Below, in pieces: positions 7,561 to 16,629 of a stretch of 64,000 nt of DNA. Source of the DNA: Puia sp. (GTDB lineage Bacteria; Bacteroidota; Bacteroidia; Chitinophagales; Chitinophagaceae). The notes below the pieces were generated by a model, which searched no databases, had not been told where the DNA came from, and saw only the letters and a list, made by a program, of their open reading frames with translations. Positions within the stretch are counted from its first letter, which is position 1. The number at the start of each line of letters is the position of its first letter. Position numbers and translations under genes: made by a program. The stretch spans positions 36,175 through 100,174 of the forward strand of contig JARLGZ010000147.1 of assembly GCA_031292515.1 (NCBI GenBank). Reading direction: 5' to 3'.

Positions 7561-9189
7561 ATGAATACGAAACAGGATATCACCGTTCCCGCCGATCTCA
7601 GGAGTCATGGCGAAGGCACGGGGCCGGAGAGGAAGCAGCATCCCGTGTATGTGGATCTGCTGCCGCCATGTAACCATGCCTGCCCGGCGGGAGAGAATAT
7701 CCAGTCCTGGCTCGCGCTTGCCCAGGCTGGCCATTACAAAGCGGCATGGAGGGTGGTGATGGCCGACAACCCGATTCCTGCCGTTTCGGGAAGGGTATGC
7801 TATCATCCCTGCGAAGACTCCTGCAACCGGGCGGCTATTGACGGCACGGTCAATATTCATGCCCTGGAACGGTTTCTGGGGGACGAGGCGTTGAAGCAGG
7901 GATGGACGATCATGGAGCAGCCGCCCGCGCTTACGGGTAAACGGGTGCTGATCGTGGGAGCGGGTCCCAGCGGTCTATCGGCGGCCTATCAGCTGGCGAG
8001 ATTAGGACATTATGCCGAGATCCGCGAGGCCGGGCCTATGGCAGGCGGGATGATGCATTTCGGCATCCCGGCCTACCGGCTTCCCCGAAGGGAGTTGGAG
8101 CAGGAGGTGCGGCGGATCCGGGAAATGGGTGTTTCGATTCTTTTCAACCATAGGGTCGATGAAGTATTGAAGGAAAAGGAGGAGGGGCATTTCGATGCCG
8201 TATTCCTTGCCATCGGGACGCAGCTTTCCCGGAAAATCGATATTCCCGGCAGGGATGCGGGGAAGGTGCTGGACGCACTGTCTTACCTGAAGCAGGTCGA
8301 AGCGGGCGATGCGCCCCGTTTGGGCAGGCGGGTAGTGGTTTACGGGGGAGGCAACACGGCCATGGATACGGCCCGGACGGCAAAACGGCTGGGAGCATCG
8401 GAGGCCATTATCGTTTACCGGCGGGACCGGCAGCACATGAGCGCGCATGACTTTGAAGCACAGGAGGCCCTGGAGGAGGGGATAAAGATCAACTGGCTGC
8501 GCACCATCAAAGCGATGGACGGAGGCAGTTTCACGGTGGAGGTGATGCGCCTGGAAGACGGCAAGCCCGTGGGGACGGGCCAGTTTGAAACGCTGGAGGC
8601 CGATAACCTGATCCTCGCGCTGGGCCAGGATGCCGACACCGGGTTTTTAAAGAACGTGCCGGGTCTTGCCTTTCGGCCGGATGGAACTGTCATCGTGGGG
8701 CCGGATATGATGACCGGCTGCGCGGGGATTTTCGCCGGGGGGGATATGGTCCCGGGCGAGCGAAGCGTGACGGTGGCGATCGGGCATGGCAAAAAGGCTG
8801 CCCGTCACATCGATGGATTTCTGCGGGAGACCCCCGTTCAGGCATCCGTCAAACACCCGGTGGTGGGTTATGAACAATTGCATCGCTGGTATTCGACATC
8901 GGCGCCCCAGGCCCAACAGGCGGAAATGCCGGCTGCGCGGCGTATCGACGGCTTTGAAGAAGTCGTGACGGGGCTGACGGAAGAGGAGGCCCGTTTCGAA
9001 GCGCAAAGATGTCTGTCCTGCGGCAATTGTTTCGAATGCGATGGTTGTTTCGGGGCCTGTCCCGAGGACGCGGTCATCAAGCTGGGGCCGGGTAAACGCT
9101 ATACGATAGATTACGACCGGTGCACGGGCTGCGCGGTCTGTTACGAGCAATGTCCCTGCCACGCGATAGAAATGGTCCCTGGCCCCTGA
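7561..9189 (+). CDS. GltD-like NAD(P)H oxidoreductase with C-terminal ferredoxin domain
   Basis: This 542-residue cytoplasmic flavoprotein resembles the small subunit of glutamate synthase fused to a 2[4Fe-4S] ferredoxin. The N-terminal iron-sulfur domain has CNHACPAGENIQSW and CYHPCEDSCNRA. The FAD site is VLIVGAGPSGLSAAYQLARLG near residue 130, the NAD(P) site VVVYGGGNTAMDTARTAKRLG near 260, and the second FAD motif GIFAGGDMVPGERSV near 395. The C-terminus adds CLSCGNCFECDGCFGACPEDAV and CTGCAVCYEQCPCHAIEM. No large glutamate synthase subunit is adjacent, while the pyruvate:ferredoxin oxidoreductase gene follows 68 bases downstream. I infer that it moves electrons between NAD(P)H and ferredoxin for that enzyme, not that it makes glutamate. 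Confidence 0.9.
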   Translation: MNTKQDITVPADLRSHGEGTGPERKQHPVYVDLLPPCNHACPAGENIQSWLALAQAGHYKAAWRVVMADNPIPAVSGRVCYHPCEDSCNRAAIDGTVNIHALERFLGDEALKQGWTIMEQPPALTGKRVLIVGAGPSGLSAAYQLARLGHYAEIREAGPMAGGMMHFGIPAYRLPRRELEQEVRRIREMGVSILFNHRVDEVLKEKEEGHFDAVFLAIGTQLSRKIDIPGRDAGKVLDALSYLKQVEAGDAPRLGRRVVVYGGGNTAMDTARTAKRLGASEAIIVYRRDRQHMSAHDFEAQEALEEGIKINWLRTIKAMDGGSFTVEVMRLEDGKPVGTGQFETLEADNLILALGQDADTGFLKNVPGLAFRPDGTVIVGPDMMTGCAGIFAGGDMVPGERSVTVAIGHGKKAARHIDGFLRETPVQASVKHPVVGYEQLHRWYSTSAPQAQQAEMPAARRIDGFEEVVTGLTEEEARFEAQRCLSCGNCFECDGCFGACPEDAVIKLGPGKRYTIDYDRCTGCAVCYEQCPCHAIEMVPGP

Positions 9190-9257
9190 CGGCATGATAT
9201 ACAGTTACACACGATATGCAATTATTAAACCGATTATAAGAAAACCGAATAAAAGAC

Positions 9258-12200
9258 ATGACAAACGACCTGCCTGTAATGGTAATGCTGGACGGGAATG
9301 AGGCCGTCGCATATGTAGCTTACCGGGTGAACGAGGTGTGCGCGATTTACCCGATCACTCCGGCTTCGCCGATGGCGGAACTGGCCGATGAGTGGTCGGC
9401 CGCCGACCACGTCAATATCTGGGGGAATATCCCGGAAGTCATCGAAATGCAGAGCGAGGGCGGTGCGGCCGGTGTCGTGCATGGCTCCTTACAGACGGGT
9501 GCGCTTACCACTACTTTTACGGCTTCACAGGGCCTGCTGCTCATGCTGCCCAATATGTACAAGATCGCCGGGGAACTCACTTCGACCGTGTTTCATGTGG
9601 CGGCGAGATCCCTGGCTGCCCAGGCCTTGTCCATCTTCGGCGACCATAGCGACGTGATGGCGGCGCGGACCACGGGTTTCGCCATGCTTGCTTCCGGATC
9701 CGTGCAGGAGGCCCATGACATGGCCCTTATCAGCCAGGCGGCAACGTTGAAATCGCGTATCCCGTTTATTCATTTCTTCGATGGCTTCCGTACTTCGCAT
9801 GAGATCAATAAGATCATCCTTCTTTCGGAAGAACAGATCAGGGCCATGATCGACGAGCGCCTGGTCCGTGCGCACCGGGAGCGCAGCCTGAATCCCGATC
9901 ATCCCTTTATCAGGGGCACTTCGCAAAACCCGGATGTATATTTTCAGGGCAGGGAAACCGTGAACCCCTATTATAGGGCGGCGCCCGGTATCGTCCGGGA
10001 GGCGATGGACGCATTCGGCGTTCTCACGGGAAGACAGTACCGCCCATTCGAATATGCCGGCGATCCCGATGCGAAAAAGCTGATCGTGATCATGGCTTCC
10101 GGGGCGGAGACGGTGAAAGAGACAGTAGCCGCCTTGCGGGCAAACGGAGAAAAAGCCGGTATGATCCAGGTGAGGCTATACCGGCCCTTCTCCATGGATT
10201 ATCTGCTCGAAGTCCTGCCTCCTTCGGTTGAAAAGATAGCCGTACTGGACCGCACCAAGGAGCCCGGGGCTGGTGGCGAACCGCTGTACCAGGATGTCGT
10301 GACGGCTCTTTTTACGGCTTTCAGCGAAGGTCGTATCGCCCGGTTGCCAAAGGTGGCGGGAGGCCGGTATGGGTTGTCTTCGAAAGAGTTCACGCCGGCC
10401 ATGGTAAAAGCTATTTTCGCGGAGCTCGAAAATCCATCACCCAAAAATGGCTTCACCATCGGCATCCATGACGATGTCTCGCATACCAGCCTGGCTTTTG
10501 ACCCGGCGTTCAGCATAGAGCCGCCGGACCGGGTCTGTGCGCTCTTCTTTGGAGTAGGGGCCGATGGAACGGTAGGCGCCAACAAAAACAGCATCAAGAT
10601 CATCGGCGAGGAGACGGATCTGTATGCACAGGGATATTTTGTATACGACTCGCGAAAGTCCGGCTCCCAGACCGTTTCCCATCTTCGCTTTGGCAAGGAG
10701 CCCATCCGGGCGCCTTATCTTGTCGAGCGGGCCGATTTCATCGCCTGTCATAAATATAATTTTGTCGGCAAAGTGGAGATGCTGCGGTATGCGAAGCCAG
10801 GGGGTATCTTCCTGCTCAACTGTCCTTATAGCCGGGAGGAGGCTTGGGACAGGTTGCCCCGGCCGTTGCAGGAGCAGATCGTCGGGAAAAAGCTGAAATT
10901 TTATATTATTGACGCGTCCAGGGTGGCGCAGGATGCCGGCCTGGGTCTACGGATCAATACGGTGATGCAGGCCTGTTTCTTTGCGCTCTCAGGCGTTCTG
11001 CCCCGGGATGAAGCGATTGACAGGATCAGGAGGACGATCCGGAAGTCTTATGAATCCAAGGGGGAGGCGGTCGTACAACAAAATTTCAAAGGGGTGGATG
11101 CCAGCCTGGAGCATTTGTTCGGGATTGAAATCCCCGCCACGGCTACCGGTACTGTGGCGCTTTTGCCGGCTGTCGCCCCCGAGGCGCCGGATTTTGTACG
11201 GCGGGTTACCGCCATGCTCCTGGCCGGAGAGGGGGATTCATTGCCTGTGAGCATGTTGCCTTCGGATGGCACGTATCCGAGCGGAACGACGAAATGGGAA
11301 AAGCGGAATATTTCGGACCAGGTTGCGGTATGGGAACCGGATAGCTGTATCCAATGCGGGAATTGCAGTTTCGTCTGTCCGCACAGCGTCATCCGCTCCC
11401 GGTTCTATCACAAGGAATATCTCGATAATGCGCCTTCGTCATTCCATTCGGCGCCCATCAACGCGCGGGGATTCCCGGAAACCCGTTATACTTTACAGGT
11501 CTACCTGGAAGATTGCACAGGGTGCAATCTCTGCGTACAGGTATGCCCGGTGACCGATCTCCGCGATGGAAGCAGGCGTGCCATCAATTTGGAGCAAAAG
11601 CCCGATCCGGCGGCAGAGCGGGCGAATATCCGTTTCTTCGAAACTCTTCCCGTCAATGACCGGTCGAAAGTAGATTTCTCTTCCGTGAGAGGAGCACAGT
11701 TCCTGGAGCCCTTGTTCGAATTCTCCGGAGCCTGCGCGGGTTGCGGGGAGACGCCTTATATCAAAGTCCTCACCCAGTTGTTCGGGGACCGTCTCCTGGT
11801 GGCGAATGCCACGGGTTGTTCCTCGATCTATGGCGGCAACCTGCCTACCACGCCATGGGCCGTCAACGGGGAACAGCGGGGGCCTGCCTGGTCCAATTCC
11901 CTGTTCGAGGACAATGCGGAATTTGGCCTGGGCATGCGCATCGCCACCGATAAACAAAGGGCGATTGCGAGGGTGCTGGTAGATGAGCTCAGACAGGAGG
12001 TAGGCGGAGAACTGGCGGATGGCCTGCTCCATTCCCCGCAGCAGGTGGAGTCGGAGATCGCGGAACAACGTCGCCGCGTAGCCGATCTCAAAAGGAGCCT
12101 GTCACAATTGGAGGGACCGGTCGCTGCCGTGGCGGCCAGGCTGCTATCCGTGGCTGACCAGTTGGTGGAGAGAAGCGTCTGGATCATCGGGGGAGACGGC

Positions 12201-12851
12201 TGGGCCTACGACATCGGCTCGGGAGGGTTGGACCATGTGCTTTCCACGGGGCGCAATGTGAATGTCCTCGTGCTGGATACGGAAGTCTATTCCAATACCG
12301 GCGGACAGATGTCCAAGGCTACGCCTACCGGCGCCACGGCCAAATTTGCGGCGTCGGGGAAAAAGGTGGGCAAGAAGGATCTGGCGCTCCAGGCCATCTC
12401 CTATGGGAATGTCTATGTGGCGCAGGTGGCGATGGGCGCCAATCCGCAGCAGACCCTGCTGGCCATGCGTGAAGCCGAGGCCTACCCGGGACCTTCGCTG
12501 ATCCTGGCCTATAGTCATTGCATCGCGCATGGGATCGATATGGAGAAGGGGCTGGGCCAACAGAAGCTGGCTACCGCCAGCGGTTATTGGCCGCTTATCC
12601 GGTACAACCCCGCTTTGCGGGAAGCCGGCAAGAACCCGTTCGTGCTGGATTCTCCCCGGCCTACGATTTCCTTCGGCGAGTATGCGCAAAATGAACTGCG
12701 GTATACCGGTCTTTCCGCGACCCATCCCGCCGAAGCGGATTATCTGCTTCGGATAGCCCAGCAGCAGGTCGATCTGCGCTGGAAGACGTATGAAGACATG
12801 GCCGGTTGGGGGGCGGGGGCTTTCACCCCGCGGGTCCGGGATGGAGTTTGA
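9258..12851 (+). CDS. nifJ: pyruvate:ferredoxin (flavodoxin) oxidoreductase
   Basis: This 1197-residue single-chain enzyme converts pyruvate and CoA to acetyl-CoA and CO2 with reduced ferredoxin. Domain order matches full-length family members. The N-terminal pyrimidine-binding domain has YPITPASPMAE and EMQSEGGAAG. Next come the transketolase-like C domain, then the gamma domain with FFGVGADGTVGANKNSIKII. The EKR region precedes two [4Fe-4S] clusters, CIQCGNCSFVCP and CTGCNLCVQVCP. The TPP domain has CAGCGETPY, ATGCSSIYGGN, GGDGWAYDIG and DTEVYSNTGGQMSKATPTG. No key Cys or TPP residue is missing. In an organism with a mostly aerobic gene set it suggests growth at low oxygen, and the upstream GltD-like enzyme would recycle its ferredoxin. 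Confidence 0.97.
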   Translation: MTNDLPVMVMLDGNEAVAYVAYRVNEVCAIYPITPASPMAELADEWSAADHVNIWGNIPEVIEMQSEGGAAGVVHGSLQTGALTTTFTASQGLLLMLPNMYKIAGELTSTVFHVAARSLAAQALSIFGDHSDVMAARTTGFAMLASGSVQEAHDMALISQAATLKSRIPFIHFFDGFRTSHEINKIILLSEEQIRAMIDERLVRAHRERSLNPDHPFIRGTSQNPDVYFQGRETVNPYYRAAPGIVREAMDAFGVLTGRQYRPFEYAGDPDAKKLIVIMASGAETVKETVAALRANGEKAGMIQVRLYRPFSMDYLLEVLPPSVEKIAVLDRTKEPGAGGEPLYQDVVTALFTAFSEGRIARLPKVAGGRYGLSSKEFTPAMVKAIFAELENPSPKNGFTIGIHDDVSHTSLAFDPAFSIEPPDRVCALFFGVGADGTVGANKNSIKIIGEETDLYAQGYFVYDSRKSGSQTVSHLRFGKEPIRAPYLVERADFIACHKYNFVGKVEMLRYAKPGGIFLLNCPYSREEAWDRLPRPLQEQIVGKKLKFYIIDASRVAQDAGLGLRINTVMQACFFALSGVLPRDEAIDRIRRTIRKSYESKGEAVVQQNFKGVDASLEHLFGIEIPATATGTVALLPAVAPEAPDFVRRVTAMLLAGEGDSLPVSMLPSDGTYPSGTTKWEKRNISDQVAVWEPDSCIQCGNCSFVCPHSVIRSRFYHKEYLDNAPSSFHSAPINARGFPETRYTLQVYLEDCTGCNLCVQVCPVTDLRDGSRRAINLEQKPDPAAERANIRFFETLPVNDRSKVDFSSVRGAQFLEPLFEFSGACAGCGETPYIKVLTQLFGDRLLVANATGCSSIYGGNLPTTPWAVNGEQRGPAWSNSLFEDNAEFGLGMRIATDKQRAIARVLVDELRQEVGGELADGLLHSPQQVESEIAEQRRRVADLKRSLSQLEGPVAAVAARLLSVADQLVERSVWIIGGDGWAYDIGSGGLDHVLSTGRNVNVLVLDTEVYSNTGGQMSKATPTGATAKFAASGKKVGKKDLALQAISYGNVYVAQVAMGANPQQTLLAMREAEAYPGPSLILAYSHCIAHGIDMEKGLGQQKLATASGYWPLIRYNPALREAGKNPFVLDSPRPTISFGEYAQNELRYTGLSATHPAEADYLLRIAQQQVDLRWKTYEDMAGWGAGAFTPRVRDGV

Positions 12852-12857
12852 AAGGTT

Positions 12858-13640
12858 TTATTTGTGAAGGTTCATGACCGGCACCGGGCAATGGAGAACA
12901 ATCTTTTGGGAGAGACTACTGTGCAGGTGGAAGAGGCCGTTCTTTTTTGGGAAGACCACCAGCCAGTCTGCGGCGTGGAAGCAAAGATAGTCCCGGATAC
13001 CCTGGTCGACACTGTCGGCCTGAATGATATGCAGTCCGGAAACTTGCTGGTCGAGGCCTTTTTTCCAGTCATCGAAGACAAGGGTAGAGATTTTTTCTTC
13101 TCTTGTGGCGACATGGAGGATATCGAATCGTGCCTGAAAGAGATCGCCCAGCAGCTGAAGGTATTTGACAGGAACATGCATTCCCGGGTTGACATCTTCG
13201 CGGTCGAAGGTTAGAAGGATGCGATGGACCGGATGATACCGTGTGAGTGCCGGGACGACAAGCAAGGGAAAAGGCAATTGATTGGCAGGAAACCTGCCGG
13301 TATGGGAGGGGCCTCTGACTACAAGCAAAGGTTTTTTCCACTGGCAGAAGTCCTCGAAGCGGGATTCCGGCTGACCGGTCTCCTGGTCGGTGGCGACGCT
13401 GACTTTACCGTTTGTGCGTTTTGATAGCTCGTCGGCGAGGAGCCTGAGGGAATTGAGCCCCCTGTCCCGCAGTTCGTCCAGGACGGAGTCGGGGAGGGGC
13501 GTGACACCGGAACCCGCCGGGATTTCCAGGACGTGGACAAGGTGCAGTTCGGCGTTAATGGAGGCCGCCATGTCGGCGGCATAGCGTGCGGCGTTGCCGG
13601 AGCCTTCGGTAAAATCGACGGGGACGACGATGGATTTCAT
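12858..13640 (-). CDS. universal stress protein with two Usp domains
   Basis: The product has 260 residues from the ATG at 13640. An upstream in-frame start is less likely because MKSIVVPVDFTE is the standard Usp beginning. The first domain (1-130) runs from IVVPVDF through HLVHVLEIP to PLLVVRGPSHTG and LLVVPALT. The second (about 135-260) has RILLTFDRED, FDILHVATREE and ADWLVVFPKK, ending in CPVPVMNLHK. The usual Walker-like G-2x-G-9x-G motif is degraded in both halves. It converges tail to tail with nifJ (6-base gap) and is the third gene of a - strand group after an SDR and a DUF308 protein. Role: cytoplasmic stress survival, often under oxygen limitation in this family. Confidence 0.88.
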   Translation of the reverse strand: MKSIVVPVDFTEGSGNAARYAADMAASINAELHLVHVLEIPAGSGVTPLPDSVLDELRDRGLNSLRLLADELSKRTNGKVSVATDQETGQPESRFEDFCQWKKPLLVVRGPSHTGRFPANQLPFPLLVVPALTRYHPVHRILLTFDREDVNPGMHVPVKYLQLLGDLFQARFDILHVATREEKISTLVFDDWKKGLDQQVSGLHIIQADSVDQGIRDYLCFHAADWLVVFPKKNGLFHLHSSLSQKIVLHCPVPVMNLHK

Positions 13641-13742
13641 CCAAACGCTGTTTACAGGTGAAAAAAATGATCTGACAGTACAAAACAAATACAAAGTTCA
13701 ACAGGAACAGGTGATCTGGAGTGGGGCCAGGGATGACAGTCG

Positions 13743-14288
13743 TCACGTATGACGGTGCCCGGCAGCGGGGAAACAGTCGTACATATAAAGCAGGCCGAGG
13801 GTCCAGCCAATGATGCCGATGAGCAGGGTGATGCCGTAGGGGTTGCTCGCGGGATCATGCGGGATCAATAGACCGAAGACCAGCAAGAGGAGACCCGCCA
13901 GGAAGTCTCCGCGCTGACCGGGGATGTTTCGGGCCAGCACTGTGGAGGCGACCATTTTGAGGAGCCCTTTGATGACCATCCAGGGACTGACGACGAACGG
14001 GAACGCAAAGAAGGCGAGGACCGGGTCCAGCAGCAAGATCGAGCTGAACGAGATGTCGACGATGGCTTCGGCTACCCGCCAGGTTTTCTCTTTTTTGCTG
14101 CTGTTTCCCAGATAGGAAAGGGCCACCAATAAAAGGCCGTCGAGCAGGAGGGCAATTCCCGCGTATTGAACCAGGGACCGGTAGGTGGCGGAGGGGTTGA
14201 CCAACGCAAAAATCCCGAGGGTGAGCCAGCAAACGCCCGCTGTGAAAAGCAGCCGGGAGGTGTTGAACTTTTTAATAGGGGATTCCAT
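13743..14288 (-). CDS. DUF308 / HdeD-like membrane protein
   Basis: The 181-residue integral membrane protein starts at the ATG at 14288 (MESPIKKF); in-frame sequence further upstream belongs to the preceding gene's end. Six hydrophobic segments are visible, arranged in two triplets: LLFTAGVCWLTLGIFALV, YAGIALLLDGLLLVALSYL, VDISFSSILLLDPVLAFFA, PWMVIKGLLKMVASTVLA, FLAGLLLLVFGLLIP and YGITLLIGIIGWTLGLLYMY. This is the DUF308 (HdeD) layout, linked to acid or stress resistance in enterics. It follows the SDR stop by 11 bases, so the two are cotranscribed, and the Usp gene lies 102 bases downstream. Biochemical function is unknown. Confidence 0.82.
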   Translation of the reverse strand: MESPIKKFNTSRLLFTAGVCWLTLGIFALVNPSATYRSLVQYAGIALLLDGLLLVALSYLGNSSKKEKTWRVAEAIVDISFSSILLLDPVLAFFAFPFVVSPWMVIKGLLKMVASTVLARNIPGQRGDFLAGLLLLVFGLLIPHDPASNPYGITLLIGIIGWTLGLLYMYDCFPAAGHRHT

Positions 14289-14299
14289 GACGATGACTT

Positions 14300-15058
14300 T
14301 TATTGTGAGAGATAGCCGCCGTCGATGGGGTAGTAGCCACCGGAGGCGAAAGAAGCTTTGTCGGAACTGAGCCAGCACACGAGCTCCGCCACTTCATTCG
14401 GTTCACCCAGCCTGCCAATGGGATGGGCCTGAACAAGCGATTTTTTTCCAAGGTCGTCGATGCCTGCCCGGGAGAGGAGCGGGGTGTTGATAAAGGCCGG
14501 GCCAACGGCGTTCACACGAATACCTTTGACGCTGTATTCCAGTGCCGCCGTCTGGGTGAGGCCAATAACGGCATGTTTGGCGGCCACATAGCCCGCTGAG
14601 CCAGGGAAACCGACGGCTCCCAGGATGGAGGACATGTTGACGATGACACCTTTGCCCCGGGTAAGCATGGCGGCGATTTCGTATTTCATGCAATAGAAGA
14701 CGCTGCTGAGGTTGACGGCGATGATTTGGTTCCATCCTTCGAGGCTCATATCGGCGATCGGGTGGATTTCACCGCCGATGCCGGCGTTGTTAAAAGCGAT
14801 ATCCAGCCGGCCGCAGGTTCGGATGGTTGTGTCTATCAGACGCCGGCAGTCTTCAGGCAGACTCACGTCGGCATAGATGAAAACGGCGTTGCCACCCCCG
14901 GCGTTGATCTTTTGAACAACGCTGTTTCCATGGGTCTCGTTGATGTCGGATACGACCACTTTGGCGCCTTGCACCGCGTACATCAGCGCAGTAGCTTCGC
15001 CGATGCCTGAGCCGCCACCGGTAACGAGGGCAACGCTATTGTCGAAGAGCTTTTCCAT
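14300..15058 (-). CDS. SDR family oxidoreductase (glucose 1-dehydrogenase-like)
   Basis: This 252-residue classical short-chain dehydrogenase has the cofactor motif TGGGSGIG at residues 13-20, and D38 in VVSDINE suggests NAD preference. NNAG is near residue 90, Ser in IVNMSSILG and YVAAK give the catalytic Ser/Tyr/Lys, and the C-terminal ASGGYYPIDGGYLSQ is family-typical. It heads a - strand group with the DUF308 and Usp genes. The substrate could be a sugar, steroid or acyl group; the sequence does not decide. Confidence 0.9.
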   Translation of the reverse strand: MEKLFDNSVALVTGGGSGIGEATALMYAVQGAKVVVSDINETHGNSVVQKINAGGGNAVFIYADVSLPEDCRRLIDTTIRTCGRLDIAFNNAGIGGEIHPIADMSLEGWNQIIAVNLSSVFYCMKYEIAAMLTRGKGVIVNMSSILGAVGFPGSAGYVAAKHAVIGLTQTAALEYSVKGIRVNAVGPAFINTPLLSRAGIDDLGKKSLVQAHPIGRLGEPNEVAELVCWLSSDKASFASGGYYPIDGGYLSQ

Positions 15059-15188
15059 ACTTATATTTTAGTGAAGTTATCAATCCTGCCGGGCGGGGAA
15101 GATGACGGTGGTCAGGCGGCGTAATGATTCGGGAGGCGGGAGGTGGTTAAAAGAAATCGGGGATGGGCGGGGATGGGGAACCGAGCCT

Positions 15189-16196
15189 TCATATCCTCCA
15201 TTGAAGAAGGAACCCTCCATATACTTGTTTCTGTACCGTCCTGAATTCCGCGGTTTCGATCACCTGCCTGTATTGAATGGAAAAACCTCCCAGCTGCATG
15301 CCCATGATTCCAGTGCCTTCGAACAAAATCCGGGTGATTTGTTCTGCGGGGATGTGGTAGTATTGCCTGCCGTCAAATGGCCCTCCCTCCAAAATGCTGT
15401 TATACCCGACGAATTTGACCGCCGGCCTCACTTCTACATAGAATCCTGGCCTTTTTCGGCTGTGGTTGCGTGTCCCGGCATTCCTGGCCGGAAAGAAATT
15501 GTCCTTTTCATTCGAAATCAGCAGATCCAGCCCTATCTGCGCATCGGTTTGCAGGGTGCCTGCCCTCACGGAACCTGTTCCGTTCACCTTGAAGATCCGG
15601 CTAAAGGAAAAGAGGTTGGGTTCATAATAAAGGCTATAATTGACTACGGGGTAATCGGGCAACTGATTGCCCCATCCCCGGGGCTCATTTGTTTTGATCA
15701 TCCCATGTATAAAAGTTTGAACTTCTTTAGCCGCGGCCGCCGGCCCCATCGTTCCGAGCCACAGGGCGGAACGGAACAATCCTGAGTGGTCCGGCGATAA
15801 ACTCTCGCGGCCAAGGCTTAGAAACAAGACCCCGCAATAAGGATAGTCTCCGATTACGGGTGTCGATGCGGACAGGTTGTCGGGCGTATACACCCATTGC
15901 GTGGCGCCGATGGAGTAGAGCGAAGGGGTACCGGTAAAAGGGGAATAGAGTATTTTCCGAAGGAGGCGCTTTTTCCCGGCGGCGGCCAAAAATGAGTAAC
16001 GGTAATAGTCGCCGCCGGTATAGTAACGGTCCGTACCCTGTCCGGCCAGGTTTAGAAAGTCGTCATCGACCCTTACGGAAAAGAAATGCTGTGAGGAAAG
16101 GCTGTCCTGGGCCTCGCCTTTCAGGGGCATCCAGCAAGATAATATGCCGGCAAGCAGGACTGTCCACATCCTATGATCCTGTCTTTTCTTTTTCAT
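15189..16196 (-). CDS. LpxR-family lipid A deacylase-like outer membrane protein
   Basis: 335 residues from the ATG at 16196 (MKKKRQDHRM); the in-frame upstream part is translated repeat sequence without homology. A signal peptide covers about residues 1-30. The mature protein shows LpxR signatures: FSVRVDDDFLNL then TDRYYTGGDYYRYSF, TQWVYTPDNLSASTP and DYPYCGVLFLSLGRES, where Asn/Asp and Thr/Ser residues bind calcium and form the active site in the family. The C-terminal half alternates polar and aromatic residues as in a 12-strand barrel and ends VYGGFLLQWRI. The predicted role is removal of an acyloxyacyl chain from lipid A in the outer membrane. Activity is not proven. Confidence 0.8.
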   Translation of the reverse strand: MKKKRQDHRMWTVLLAGILSCWMPLKGEAQDSLSSQHFFSVRVDDDFLNLAGQGTDRYYTGGDYYRYSFLAAAGKKRLLRKILYSPFTGTPSLYSIGATQWVYTPDNLSASTPVIGDYPYCGVLFLSLGRESLSPDHSGLFRSALWLGTMGPAAAAKEVQTFIHGMIKTNEPRGWGNQLPDYPVVNYSLYYEPNLFSFSRIFKVNGTGSVRAGTLQTDAQIGLDLLISNEKDNFFPARNAGTRNHSRKRPGFYVEVRPAVKFVGYNSILEGGPFDGRQYYHIPAEQITRILFEGTGIMGMQLGGFSIQYRQVIETAEFRTVQKQVYGGFLLQWRI

Positions 16197-16629
16197 TTGC
16201 TCTATTTTATCGGGTATGCAGATTTCCCGTTTTTGCCGGGTATCCAGGTTTCCCATTTTGGAGGGTATCCAGTTTTTTTCATTGGAAGCAGTTTTTTTCA
16301 TTGTGAAGCAGGATTTTCAGTGGCTAACAGCATTTTTTATAAATAGCAGGGTTGTTTGCCGAAGAAATAGTGAAACGGGCAGGCTAAACAAAGCAGCAGC
16401 AAGACAAAAGCAGCAAGACAAAAGTAATTCGGATGGTGTCTCCCTTTGAGGGCGTGAAATTGCATCTTACCCGGGCGGTTCGGCATGATCTTCTTCATTG
16501 CATGGCATGAAGTTTGTCAATTTTCGAACAGCTATCCCTAATCATGGGCATTCCTGATCGATATCATCGGAATGCATTGACCGTTCCGGTAACTTCCGGT
16601 TTCCAAGCAAGATTTGTAAAAATAGGCGT
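16197..16629. other. intergenic region with short repeats between divergent genes
   Basis: The gap contains the leaders of the LpxR-like gene (-) and the aldo/keto reductase gene (+). On the LpxR side, 16205-16330 holds imperfect units: TTTCCCGTTTTTGCCGGGTATCCAG against TTTCCCATTTTGGAGGGTATCCAG, split here as two ~24-base units, then TTTTTTTCATTG twice. Around 16397-16424 AGCAGCAAGACAAA is repeated exactly. No gene, RNA or clear promoter consensus is visible. Confidence 0.5.
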
